From positions 1 to 40,430 of the forward strand of contig SVGU01000019.1 in NCBI GenBank assembly GCA_015056155.1: a DNA stretch of 40,430 bases, read 5' to 3'. Made by a program: the position numbers and the translations under genes. Positions 23,093 to 29,733 of the stretch are shown here, one piece after another; position 1 is the first letter of the stretch; each line of letters starts with the position of its first letter. Under the pieces are notes generated by a model that was not told the DNA's origin, did no database searches, and saw only the letters and a list, made by a program, of their open reading frames with translations. This DNA comes from Clostridiales bacterium (lineage in GTDB: Bacteria; Bacillota; Clostridia; Christensenellales; Aristaeellaceae).

Positions 23093-23537
23093 TTGCTTCT
23101 CTCCAATCCTCCGGGCGGAACAAAAGCGAGCCCGCCATCAGGAGCGTTCCGATCGTCAGCGCCGCATCCGCCGCGTTGAACACGGCAAAGCGGATGAACA
23201 GCACCTCAAACATATCCACAACATATCCGCGGAAAAAGCGGTCCAGCATGTTTCCCACGGCGCCGCCCAGCATCAGCATCGCGGCGATCTTCGCCGGCGT
23301 TCCCAGGCGGTAGCGCCGCAGCGCCAGCCAGCCCGCAAGGATGCAGACCGCCGAAACCACGCCCAGCAGCCATGTGTGCCCGCTGAGCAGGCTGAAGGCC
23401 ATGCCGGTGTTCTCCGCATAGGTGAAGCGCAGCACGCCGGGGATGAGCGTCACCGGCTCGATGAGGCGGAGGCTGAGCCATTTGACGCTCTGATCGGCGA
23501 TCACCGTCAGCGCGGCGATCCAGTACCATTTCTTCAT
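23061..23537 (-). CDS. lspA: Signal peptidase II (prolipoprotein signal peptidase)
   Basis: 158 residues, four membrane helices. Conserved motifs: D15-Q-S-V-K-W, ENTGMAFS (42-49), GNMLDRFFRGYVVD with Asp108, and FNAADAALTIG with Asp124; the two Asp residues form the catalytic dyad. It cleaves the signal of lipoproteins after lipid attachment, for example the binding lipoprotein encoded at 499. It starts 9 bases after the DUF5665 stop and overlaps the pseudouridine synthase start. Confidence 0.96.
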   Translation of the reverse strand: MKKWYWIAALTVIADQSVKWLSLRLIEPVTLIPGVLRFTYAENTGMAFSLLSGHTWLLGVVSAVCILAGWLALRRYRLGTPAKIAAMLMLGGAVGNMLDRFFRGYVVDMFEVLFIRFAVFNAADAALTIGTLLMAGSLLFRPEDWREANGSTEDRSGG

Positions 23538-23546
23538 TGCCGTTGC

Positions 23547-23831
23547 TTACTCCAATCTGCGCTGCACGAGGGCGACGATCTCGGCAAGGAAATCGCCGAT
23601 GACCGGAAGATTCCGCTGCGCCAGTCCCTGCAGCAGCCATACGAGCACCGCGCCGAGGATGGTGAAGCCGATGGCCGTACCCAGCCCGCGGACGATGCCG
23701 CCCACCAGCTGCATCCGGTAGAAGCGCTTCCTGTCCTCCAGATACCGGATGTACTCCGGCAGCCGCAGACGCTCCAGCTGCATGATGTGCTCATCAAGCT
23801 TGTTCGCCATCCAGACCGTCCATTCCTTCAT
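23547..23831 (-). CDS. Small membrane protein, DUF5665-like
   Basis: 94 residues; ATG at 23831 with CAGGAGGG upstream. An N-terminal amphipathic, charged part (KLDEHIMQLERLRLPEYIRY) precedes one or two membrane helices (about 43-66 and 70-88). This layout, and the position just before lspA, match DUF5665 proteins of Clostridia. The function is unknown. First gene of the DUF5665-lspA-pseudouridine synthase operon. Confidence 0.8.
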   Translation of the reverse strand: MKEWTVWMANKLDEHIMQLERLRLPEYIRYLEDRKRFYRMQLVGGIVRGLGTAIGFTILGAVLVWLLQGLAQRNLPVIGDFLAEIVALVQRRLE

Positions 23832-23923
23832 TGCCCAGCCCTCCTGAGGGGTAGGATGGGCAATTTTCTCATGCATATGCGGCAGGAAGCGTCCGAAGGA
23901 ACGGGAATAAGGCCGATACAACG

Positions 23924-24100
23924 AAGTGCAGCCGTGATCTGCCGTGCTCTGCACGGCGGGTGCTCAACCCCACGCCACGTTGCCGCGCGAGCGCGTCGCG
24001 GGGCGTCTGTCACGCCCCGTGACCCCTGCAAGGAAGCCGCCAACAAACACCCCCAAAACGGGTCAAGGGTCGAAGACCCTTGCCGCCGGAGGCCCCCGTC
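23924..24100. repeat. Dispersed intergenic repeat R1, copy 2
   Basis: A full copy beginning GTGCAGCCGTGAT and including hairpin GCCGTGC/GCACGGC, the dyad GGGGCGT/ACGCCCC (24000-24018), AACACCCCCAAAACGG, the perfect hairpin CAAGGGTC-GAA-GACCCTTG and the end block CCGCCGGAGGCCCCCGTC. The gap 23832-24110 holds nothing else recognisable. Confidence 0.88.
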
Positions 24101-24110
24101 GAACACAAGA

Positions 24111-24137
24111 GCGGCTCCCCGGAAATCAGGGAGCCGC
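24111..24137 (-). terminator. Terminator-like hairpin after the large BIG2 gene
   Basis: A perfect 9-bp stem GCGGCTCCC/GGGAGCCGC with a 9-base loop, 17 bases past the stop on the minus strand. The following tract TCTTGTGTTC is only moderately T-rich. Confidence 0.6.
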
Positions 24138-24153
24138 CCGATATGGGTGCCGG

Positions 24154-27100
24154 TCAGGGCAGGATGACGACGGGGAACTGGGCGTTGACGGAGGGGTCAT
24201 CTGCGCTGGCGGCAGTGACGACGATGAGGGTGGGTGCGGTGACCTTCTTGGCGGACACGACGCCGTTGGTGACGGTGGCGATGGAGCTGGAGCAGTTGAC
24301 GCTCCAGACCAGGCGCTTGTTGGTCGCGTCGGCGGGGGTGATGGCGTAGCGCAGGCGGAGCGTGCGGCCGGAGCGGACGGCGTTGTCGCCCGCGATGGTG
24401 ATCTCCGTGATGGGCTTGACCACGCGGATGGTCACGCTGGTGTAGCGGCCGGAGCCGTCATTGGCGCGGGCGGTGATGGTCGCGGAGCCGACCCTGTGGG
24501 CGGTGACCAGACCGTAGGCGTTGACGGTGGCGACGCTCTTGCTGCTGCTGGACCAGGTGACGCTCTGCGCCGCGGAATCGGGCGTGCAGATGGCGGTCAG
24601 CTGCAGGGTGGGATTGGCGCTGTTGACGTCGATCCACAGGCGCGGGCCGATGATGGTGATGCGCCCGACGGAGGGACGGATGGTGATCTGATGGGTGTCG
24701 TAGACCGCGTTGTTCTCCTTGCTGAAGCAGAAGACGGTGACGGTCACGGGCTCCGTGACGCTCTTGGCGTAGAAGCGGCCGGAGGAGGAAATGGTGGCGA
24801 TGGACTTGTCGCAGTCCAGGGACCAGACGACGTTCTGGTTGGTGGCGTTCTCCGGGAGGATTACAGCGGTCAGGCGGGTGTTCGCGCCGCCGGCCAGCTC
24901 GGTCGCGCCGGTGATGGTCAGATCCTTGACGGCGTTGACGATGTTCAGGGTGATCTTCGCGGACTTGCCGGAGCCGTCGGCCGCCTTGGCGGTGATGGTG
25001 ACGGAGCCGGTCTTCTTCGCGGTGACCAGACCGTTTTCATCCACGGTGGCGCGGTTCTCGGAGGAGGAGGACCAGGTGACCTCCTGGCTGGCCAGATCGG
25101 GCAGGCACACCGCCTCCAGCTGGAGGGTGGGATCCTCGGAGGCCAGGTCGATGAAGGTCTGGGGGGCGATGATCTGGATCTTCTCCACCGCGGGGCGGAT
25201 GGTGATCAGACGGGTGGCGAAGATGGCGGGATTCTCCTCGGACACGCAGGTGACGGCGATGGTCAGGGGCATGGTGATGCCGGACTTGGCGCGGAGCTTG
25301 CCGGAGGAGGAGATGGTGGCGATGGAGCTGTCGCAGTCCACGGACCAGATCACATCGTCATTGGTGGCGTTTTCGGGGGTGATGACGGCCTTGTAGGTCA
25401 CGCTGCAGCCGGAGGCCACATCGGCGGGGCCGTCGATGGCCAGCGCCTTGACGGCGTTGACGATCTTGATGCTGATGGTGGCCTTCTTGCCGGAGCCGTC
25501 GGCGGCGCGGGCGGTGATGGTGACAGTGCCGGTCTTCTTCGCGGTGACCAGACCGTTCTCATCCACGGTGGCGCGGCTTTCGGAGGAGGAGGACCAGGTG
25601 ACCTCCTGCGAGGCGTCCAGCGGCTCGGCAAAGGCGATCAGCTGCAGGGTGGGGTTTTCGGAATCCAGGTCGATGACCGTCGCCGGGGCGAGGATGGTCA
25701 GCTTGGACACGATGGGGCGGATGGTGACCAGATGGGTGTCAGAGATGGCGGGGTTCTCCCGGGACACGCAGGTGACGGTCACGGTGGTGAGCGCCGCCAC
25801 GTTGGACTTGGCGGTCAGCTTGCCGGAAGAGGAGATGGTGGCGACGGACTTGTCGCAGTCCACGGACCAGGTGACGTCGTCATTGGTGGCGTTCTCCGGG
25901 GTGATGACGGCCTTGAGGGAGATGGACTTGCCGGCAGCGACGGCGGTGGGACCCTCGATGGTCAGACCCTTGACGGCGTTGACGATTTTGAGGGTGATGG
26001 TGGCCTTTCGGTCGGAGCCGTCGGTGGCGCGGGCGGTGATGGTGACGGTGCCGGTCTTCTTCGCGGTGACCAGGCCGTTCTCATCCACGGTGGCGCGGCT
26101 CTGGGAGGAGGAGGACCAGGTGACCTCCTGCGAGGCGTCGGCAGGCTCGGCCACGGCGGTCAGCTGCAGGGTCGGGTTCTCGGAGGCCAGGTCGATAAGC
26201 GTGGTCGGAGCGAGGATGGTCAGCTTGGACACGACCGGGCGGATGGTGACCTGGTGGATGTCGAAGATGGCGGGGTTCTCCTCGGAGGTGCAGGTGACGG
26301 TGACAACGGTGGTTTGATCGACGTTCTTCGCGGTCAGCTTGCCGGAGGAGGAGATGGTGGCGACGGACTTGTCGCAGTCGATGGACCAGATCACGTCGTC
26401 AATGGTGGCGTCCTCGGGGGTGACGACGGCCTTGAGGGTGATGGACTTGCCCTCGGCGACGCTGGCAGGGCCGGTGATCTCCACGCCGGTCACGCCGCGC
26501 ACGACCTGCAGGCTGATGGTGGCCTTCTTGCCGGAGCCGTCGGTGGCGCGGGCAGTGATGGTGACAGAGCCGGTCTTGTGGGCGGTGACCAGACCGTTCT
26601 CATCCACGGTCGCGCGGCTGGTGGAGGAGGAGGACCAGGTCACGCCGGTCATCGCGTCCAGCGGCTCCACCGCGGCGGTCAGCTGCAGGGTGCCGGCGCC
26701 GTTCAGGTCGATATACCTGGTGGGTGCGCTGATGGTCAGCTTGCTCACGCCGGGATGGATGGAGAGCACGAAGTCCGTGTAAACGGTGGGGTTGGCCTTG
26801 AGCACGGCGGTGACCTGAACGGTCTGGGTGTAGCTCACCTTGCGGGTGGACAGGACGCCGTTGCGGATGGTGCAGATCTGGGTGTTGTAGGGGTAGACGG
26901 CCCAGTCCACGAGGCCGGAGGAGATCTGCTGACCGTCCAGCATGGCCTTGAGGGTCACTTTTTCGCCGCCGCGCACGGAGGCGGGGCCGGTGATCTCAAG
27001 CTGGTTGCCCTGCACGGGGGGCTTGGGCTGGCTGGGGGTGGAGGGGATATCCGTGCCGGTGGTGATATCGGTACCGGTGGTGATATCCGTGCCGGTGGTC

Positions 27101-27183
27101 ACGGCCTGCGCAGCGCCGCATGCCAGCAGCATCGCCACAAGCAGCACAAGGGCGGCAGCGCGCCTGAGCATGTTGTTCATCAT
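24154..27183 (-). CDS. Secreted protein with eleven BIG2 (Ig-like) domains in alternating pairs
   Basis: 1,009 residues. The start is the first of two ATGs (27183), 10 bases after AAAGGAGG. Signal peptide 1-27 ends AAQA; a Cys at 22 could make it a lipoprotein, but the surrounding LLAC is a poor lipobox. A linker follows with three TTGTDI repeats (about 28-47) and a Pro-rich stretch. Then come eleven BIG2-type domains. After the first, two kinds alternate: a ~84-residue B type (SSSSxSRATVDENGLVTA) and a ~90-residue A type (DCDKSVATISSSGKLTAK). The A+B pair (~174 residues) is repeated about five times with high identity, so the array grew by duplication. No wall anchor is visible. Probably a surface or matrix protein; binding partner unknown. 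Confidence 0.88.
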   Translation of the reverse strand: MMNNMLRRAAALVLLVAMLLACGAAQAVTTGTDITTGTDITTGTDIPSTPSQPKPPVQGNQLEITGPASVRGGEKVTLKAMLDGQQISSGLVDWAVYPYNTQICTIRNGVLSTRKVSYTQTVQVTAVLKANPTVYTDFVLSIHPGVSKLTISAPTRYIDLNGAGTLQLTAAVEPLDAMTGVTWSSSSTSRATVDENGLVTAHKTGSVTITARATDGSGKKATISLQVVRGVTGVEITGPASVAEGKSITLKAVVTPEDATIDDVIWSIDCDKSVATISSSGKLTAKNVDQTTVVTVTCTSEENPAIFDIHQVTIRPVVSKLTILAPTTLIDLASENPTLQLTAVAEPADASQEVTWSSSSQSRATVDENGLVTAKKTGTVTITARATDGSDRKATITLKIVNAVKGLTIEGPTAVAAGKSISLKAVITPENATNDDVTWSVDCDKSVATISSSGKLTAKSNVAALTTVTVTCVSRENPAISDTHLVTIRPIVSKLTILAPATVIDLDSENPTLQLIAFAEPLDASQEVTWSSSSESRATVDENGLVTAKKTGTVTITARAADGSGKKATISIKIVNAVKALAIDGPADVASGCSVTYKAVITPENATNDDVIWSVDCDSSIATISSSGKLRAKSGITMPLTIAVTCVSEENPAIFATRLITIRPAVEKIQIIAPQTFIDLASEDPTLQLEAVCLPDLASQEVTWSSSSENRATVDENGLVTAKKTGSVTITAKAADGSGKSAKITLNIVNAVKDLTITGATELAGGANTRLTAVILPENATNQNVVWSLDCDKSIATISSSGRFYAKSVTEPVTVTVFCFSKENNAVYDTHQITIRPSVGRITIIGPRLWIDVNSANPTLQLTAICTPDSAAQSVTWSSSSKSVATVNAYGLVTAHRVGSATITARANDGSGRYTSVTIRVVKPITEITIAGDNAVRSGRTLRLRYAITPADATNKRLVWSVNCSSSIATVTNGVVSAKKVTAPTLIVVTAASADDPSVNAQFPVVILP
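27046..27099. repeat. Three 18-bp tandem repeats in the BIG2 linker
   Basis: Three 18-base units (27046-27063, 27064-27081, 27082-27099); the outer two are identical and the middle differs at two bases. They encode the TTGTDI hexapeptides just after the signal peptide. Confidence 0.85.
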
Positions 27184-27225
27184 CTATGGATCCTCCTTTG
27201 TTGATATGGCGGAAAGATTCTCCTG

Positions 27226-27254
27226 ATTATACCACATCCTGTGGCGGCGCACAA
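27226..27254 (-). promoter_or_regulatory. Promoter of the large BIG2 gene
   Basis: Minus strand: TTGTGC (27249-27254), 17-base spacer, TATAAT (27226-27231) preceded by TGTGG. It shares the TTGTGC -35 with the pectin operon promoter. Confidence 0.8.
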
Positions 27255-27321
27255 GGGAAAGGGGACGATATAAATGTAAAATCCGCAGAAACACCCGGCT
27301 TTCCGGCAGGGCGGAGGCATG

Positions 27322-27351
27322 AAAAAGCCCTGCACGCAGCGCATGCAGGGC
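27322..27351 (-). terminator. Intrinsic terminator of the ECF gene
   Basis: Minus strand: GCCCTGCA/TGCAGGGC stem (27327-27351) followed by TTTTT, 8 bases after the stop. Confidence 0.9.
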
Positions 27352-27358
27352 AGGGAGA

Positions 27359-27946
27359 TCAGGCGTTCAGCGTCCGGCTGACGGGGGAGAGGCGCGTCTT
27401 TTCCAGCGCCAGCACCACCGCCGGAACGACGACCAGATGGATCGCCGCCGCGACGGCCGTGTCCACGAAATAGGCGGTGACAAAGGCCACGAAGGTGAAG
27501 GGGGCGCTGCTGCCGATGACGCCGCCGGCGATCAGCAGCGCCTTGGCAATGCCGCCGACGATGCGGCCCGCGACCATCGCCAGCGCCAGCGATGCGACCA
27601 GCACCACCGGCCGGGGCGCGCCCATGCCGCTGCACAGACGGCGGCACAGCCACGGATATACAAGGCCCGTCAGCACGCCGTAAGCGCACAGCTCGAAGGT
27701 CATGGGCATCGCCATGGGGAAGGCGGGCATGCCGAACAGCGCCATCCGCAGCAGCGGCAGCACCGCGCCCAGCACGCCGCCCCACAGCCAGCCGCAGGTC
27801 AGCCCGCAGATCAGGACGGGGATGTGCAGCGGGCTGATCAGCTTGCCGATGGTCTGCAGCTGGCCGGTCAGAAAGGGCAGCACCAGACCAAGGGCCAGCA
27901 GCACCGCGGTGATGATCATCCGGTAAAGCGTATCGTTTCTGCGCAT
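27359..27946 (-). CDS. ECF transporter S component (vitamin-binding membrane subunit)
   Basis: 195 residues; ATG at 27946 with AGGAGG upstream. Five or six hydrophobic helices and no other domain. The sequence after helix 1 (SPLHIPVLICGLTCGW) and the GRIVGGIAKALL segment fit the small substrate-binding subunits of energy-coupling factor importers. These work with a shared ATPase/EcfT module, not present here, and take up vitamins or precursors. Which vitamin is not readable. It is a single gene with its own promoter, a structured leader and a terminator, so it is likely controlled by that leader. Confidence 0.82.
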   Translation of the reverse strand: MRRNDTLYRMIITAVLLALGLVLPFLTGQLQTIGKLISPLHIPVLICGLTCGWLWGGVLGAVLPLLRMALFGMPAFPMAMPMTFELCAYGVLTGLVYPWLCRRLCSGMGAPRPVVLVASLALAMVAGRIVGGIAKALLIAGGVIGSSAPFTFVAFVTAYFVDTAVAAAIHLVVVPAVVLALEKTRLSPVSRTLNA

Positions 27947-27966
27947 GGTAAGTATCCTCCTGCAAC

Positions 27967-28021
27967 AAAAAAGTCCATGAAGAAAGCACCGGCCTTCTGC
28001 CCGGAAACGCTTCCTTCATGG
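27967..28021 (-). promoter_or_regulatory. Structured leader / putative attenuator of the ECF gene
   Basis: The transcript leader is almost entirely one long hairpin: CCATGAAG pairs with CTTCATGG (28014-28021 and 27975-27982), AAGC with GCTT, and CCGG with CCGG around the loop GCAGAAGG. AC and six T follow (27967-27972), about 20 bases before the start codon. This is an intrinsic-terminator shape inside the 5' UTR, so transcription attenuation or a small riboswitch is plausible. It does not match TPP, cobalamin, FMN, THF or preQ1 consensus sequences as I remember them. Confidence 0.55.
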
Positions 28022-28034
28022 AAACAGTGAAGCC

Positions 28035-28064
28035 ATTGTAGCACATTCGATTGGACTCTGTCAA
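28035..28064 (-). promoter_or_regulatory. Promoter of the ECF gene
   Basis: Minus strand: consensus TTGACA (28059-28064), 18-base spacer, TACAAT (28035-28040) preceded by TGC. Transcription should begin near 28028, giving a leader of about 80 bases. Confidence 0.8.
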
Positions 28065-28342
28065 CCCAGCAATAAAGCCCCCCCGGCGGAGCGAAGAGAC
28101 CGCATCCCATATCGGGATTGGCAAAGACACACATTGCAGGAGAAGTCCAAATCAGGATTCAGATGGAGTAACTCCCGCACCCCACCGCAGGGGGGCTTCG
28201 ACCCGCTTATCCGGCCGCCTCCCTTTACACCAAAGGGAAAGACAAGTCCGGGCGACGCGAGAACTCTGCGAGCTCCGCTCGCAGATTCGAGCCAAAGCGA
28301 ACGCAACAAGGTACATGAAGATTTCGTTCCCACGCTGCACAA
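28065..28342. other. Gene-free stretch with small hairpins
   Basis: No convincing coding sequence. It contains CCCTTT/AAAGGG (about 28223-28239), the perfect 8-bp hairpin CTGCGAGC/GCTCGCAG (28266-28284) and CTGCAC/GTGCAG (28335-28350) leading into R1 copy 3. It looks like accumulated intergenic repeat sequence. Confidence 0.6.
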
Positions 28343-28545
28343 AAGTGCAGCCGTGATCCGCCGTGCTCTGCACGGCGGGCGCTCAACTCCACACGGCGCT
28401 GCTGCACGAGTGCGTCGCGGGGCGTCTGTCACGCCCCGTGACCCCCGCAAGAAAGCAGACCACAAACACTCCCCAAAACGGGTCAAGGGTCGAAGACCCT
28501 TGCAGGGTCCCGGGACAGAGTCCCGGGCCGCCGGAGGCCCCCGTC
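28343..28545. repeat. Dispersed intergenic repeat R1, copy 3
   Basis: The longest copy: the same blocks as copy 2, with dyad GGGGCGT/ACGCCCC (28419-28437) and the hairpin CAAGGGTC/GACCCTTG. It has an extra perfect 8-bp hairpin CCCGGGAC-AGA-GTCCCGGG (28509-28527) before the end block. The end block runs into the first two bases of the gluQ stop codon on the opposite strand. Confidence 0.88.
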
Positions 28546-29464
28546 ACACCGCAAACCTCAGCCTGAGGTCATCCCTCTTCACCTTTGACCAGTCGAAGAG
28601 GGGGATGAGCTGTTCGAGGGTCATGGGGCGCGGTTCGTCGGTGAGGCCGGAGCTGAAGGCGAGGACGCCGATGAGCTCGGGCGGGGAGAAGCGTTTGGCG
28701 AGGGCGGTCAGGTCGAGGTCGCGGTCGCGTTTGGCGAGGCGGCGTCCCTGTTCGTCCATGAGGAGGGGGATGTGGATGTATTCGGGGTGGGGGCAGCCGA
28801 GGAGGCGCTGGAGCCAGAGCTGGCGGGGGGTGGCGGAGAGGATGTCGCGGCCGCGCACGACCTCGGTCACGCCGCAGAGGGCGTCATCCACGACCACGGC
28901 GAGCTGATAGCCGAAGAGGCCGTCGGAGCGGCGGAGGATGAAGTCGCCGCAGTCCCGGGCGAGGTTCTCGCGCTGCGGGCCGAAAAGCCCGTCGGTGAAG
29001 GCGATCTCATCATCCGGGACGCGCAGGCGGATGGCGGGGGCGCGGGTCTTCGCGCGCTCGGCGGTCTCCTCCGGGGTGAGGGATGCACAGGTGCGCCCAT
29101 ACACCACCTGCGTGTCGCCGAGGTTCGGCGCAGCGAGGCTCATCAGCTGCGCCCGGGTGCAGAAGCAGGGGTAGGTGTGTCCGGCGGCGGTCAGGCGGTC
29201 GAGGGCGGCCTGGTAGACGCCGGTGCGGTCGGACTGGTAGAGGGGCTCCTCGTCCCAGGTGAAGCCGAGCCAGGCAAGGTCGTCGATGCACTGCCGGGCA
29301 AGGCTGCGGGGGCAGCGCGGCACGTCCACATCCTCGATGCGCAGCAGAAACCGCCCGCCCTTGCTCCGGACGGAGAGATAGGCCAGCATCGCGCAGAGGA
29401 TATTGCCCGGATGCAGCCGTCCGCTGGGAGTGGGCGCAAAGCGGCCCACGGGAATGACAGACAT
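28544..29464 (-). CDS. gluQ: Glutamyl-Q tRNA(Asp) synthetase (GluQRS)
   Basis: 306 codons. ATG at 29464 follows GAAGGGGGA and begins MSVIPVGRFAPTPSG; an earlier frame extension lacks a ribosome site and would overlap the promoter. Class I glutamyl synthetase catalytic core with the HIGH-like PSGRLHPGN, RIEDVDVPR, a Cys-rich zinc motif (CFC...YGRTC), DGLFGYQLAVVVDD, VVRGRDILSATPRQ and the KMSKS-like RRLAKRDRD. It lacks the C-terminal anticodon-binding domains of GltX, and its ~305 residues match GluQRS. It attaches glutamate to queuosine at position 34 of tRNA-Asp. Monocistronic, divergent from the kinase gene. Confidence 0.95.
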   Translation of the reverse strand: MSVIPVGRFAPTPSGRLHPGNILCAMLAYLSVRSKGGRFLLRIEDVDVPRCPRSLARQCIDDLAWLGFTWDEEPLYQSDRTGVYQAALDRLTAAGHTYPCFCTRAQLMSLAAPNLGDTQVVYGRTCASLTPEETAERAKTRAPAIRLRVPDDEIAFTDGLFGPQRENLARDCGDFILRRSDGLFGYQLAVVVDDALCGVTEVVRGRDILSATPRQLWLQRLLGCPHPEYIHIPLLMDEQGRRLAKRDRDLDLTALAKRFSPPELIGVLAFSSGLTDEPRPMTLEQLIPLFDWSKVKRDDLRLRFAV

Positions 29465-29504
29465 GTGGTGTCCCCCTTCATCGTTGTGGTGATTCGGTGC
29501 TCTT

Positions 29505-29533
29505 ACTGTACCGCAAGTGCGCGGCAAATGCAA
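29505..29533 (-). promoter_or_regulatory. Promoter of gluQ
   Basis: Minus strand: TTGCAT (29528-29533), 17-base spacer, TACAGT (29505-29510). It lies 40 bases before the start, back to back with the kinase promoter. Confidence 0.7.
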
Positions 29534-29608
29534 GCGGAAAGGTACCGGTGCGGATGGAAAAAACGGCGGCGAAATGGTCGGATTTCCTGCGTTTTTGACT
29601 GGGAAAGG

Positions 29609-29637
29609 TAGACAATTATGCTGTGATGTGGTATAAT
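29609..29637 (+). promoter_or_regulatory. Promoter of the kinase gene
   Basis: TAGACA (29609-29614), 17-base spacer, TATAAT (29632-29637) preceded by TGTGG. About 90 bases of leader precede the chosen start. Confidence 0.8.
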
Positions 29638-29733
29638 GTACATTGGTATATTATAGGAGAGCTCTGCCGGTTTCCAGGCGGGGCATGCCGTTCCATATAT
29701 ATCTCACAGCAGACGAAACGAGGGATCACCGGT

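Noticed and set aside
23944-27204. A 1,086-codon plus-strand open frame very rich in Gly and Asp
   Set aside because: Complement of the BIG2 repeat gene; the repeats create a periodic antisense frame. It starts in an R1 element and has no ribosome site.
12605-28545. A CRISPR array or transposon terminal repeats
   Set aside because: The repeats are long, dispersed, not regularly spaced and without cas or transposase genes nearby.
28363-28566. Small frames with a shared GRLSRPVTPA peptide in three intergenic places
   Set aside because: They follow from R1 nucleotide identity; lengths and ends differ between copies and no start signals are present.
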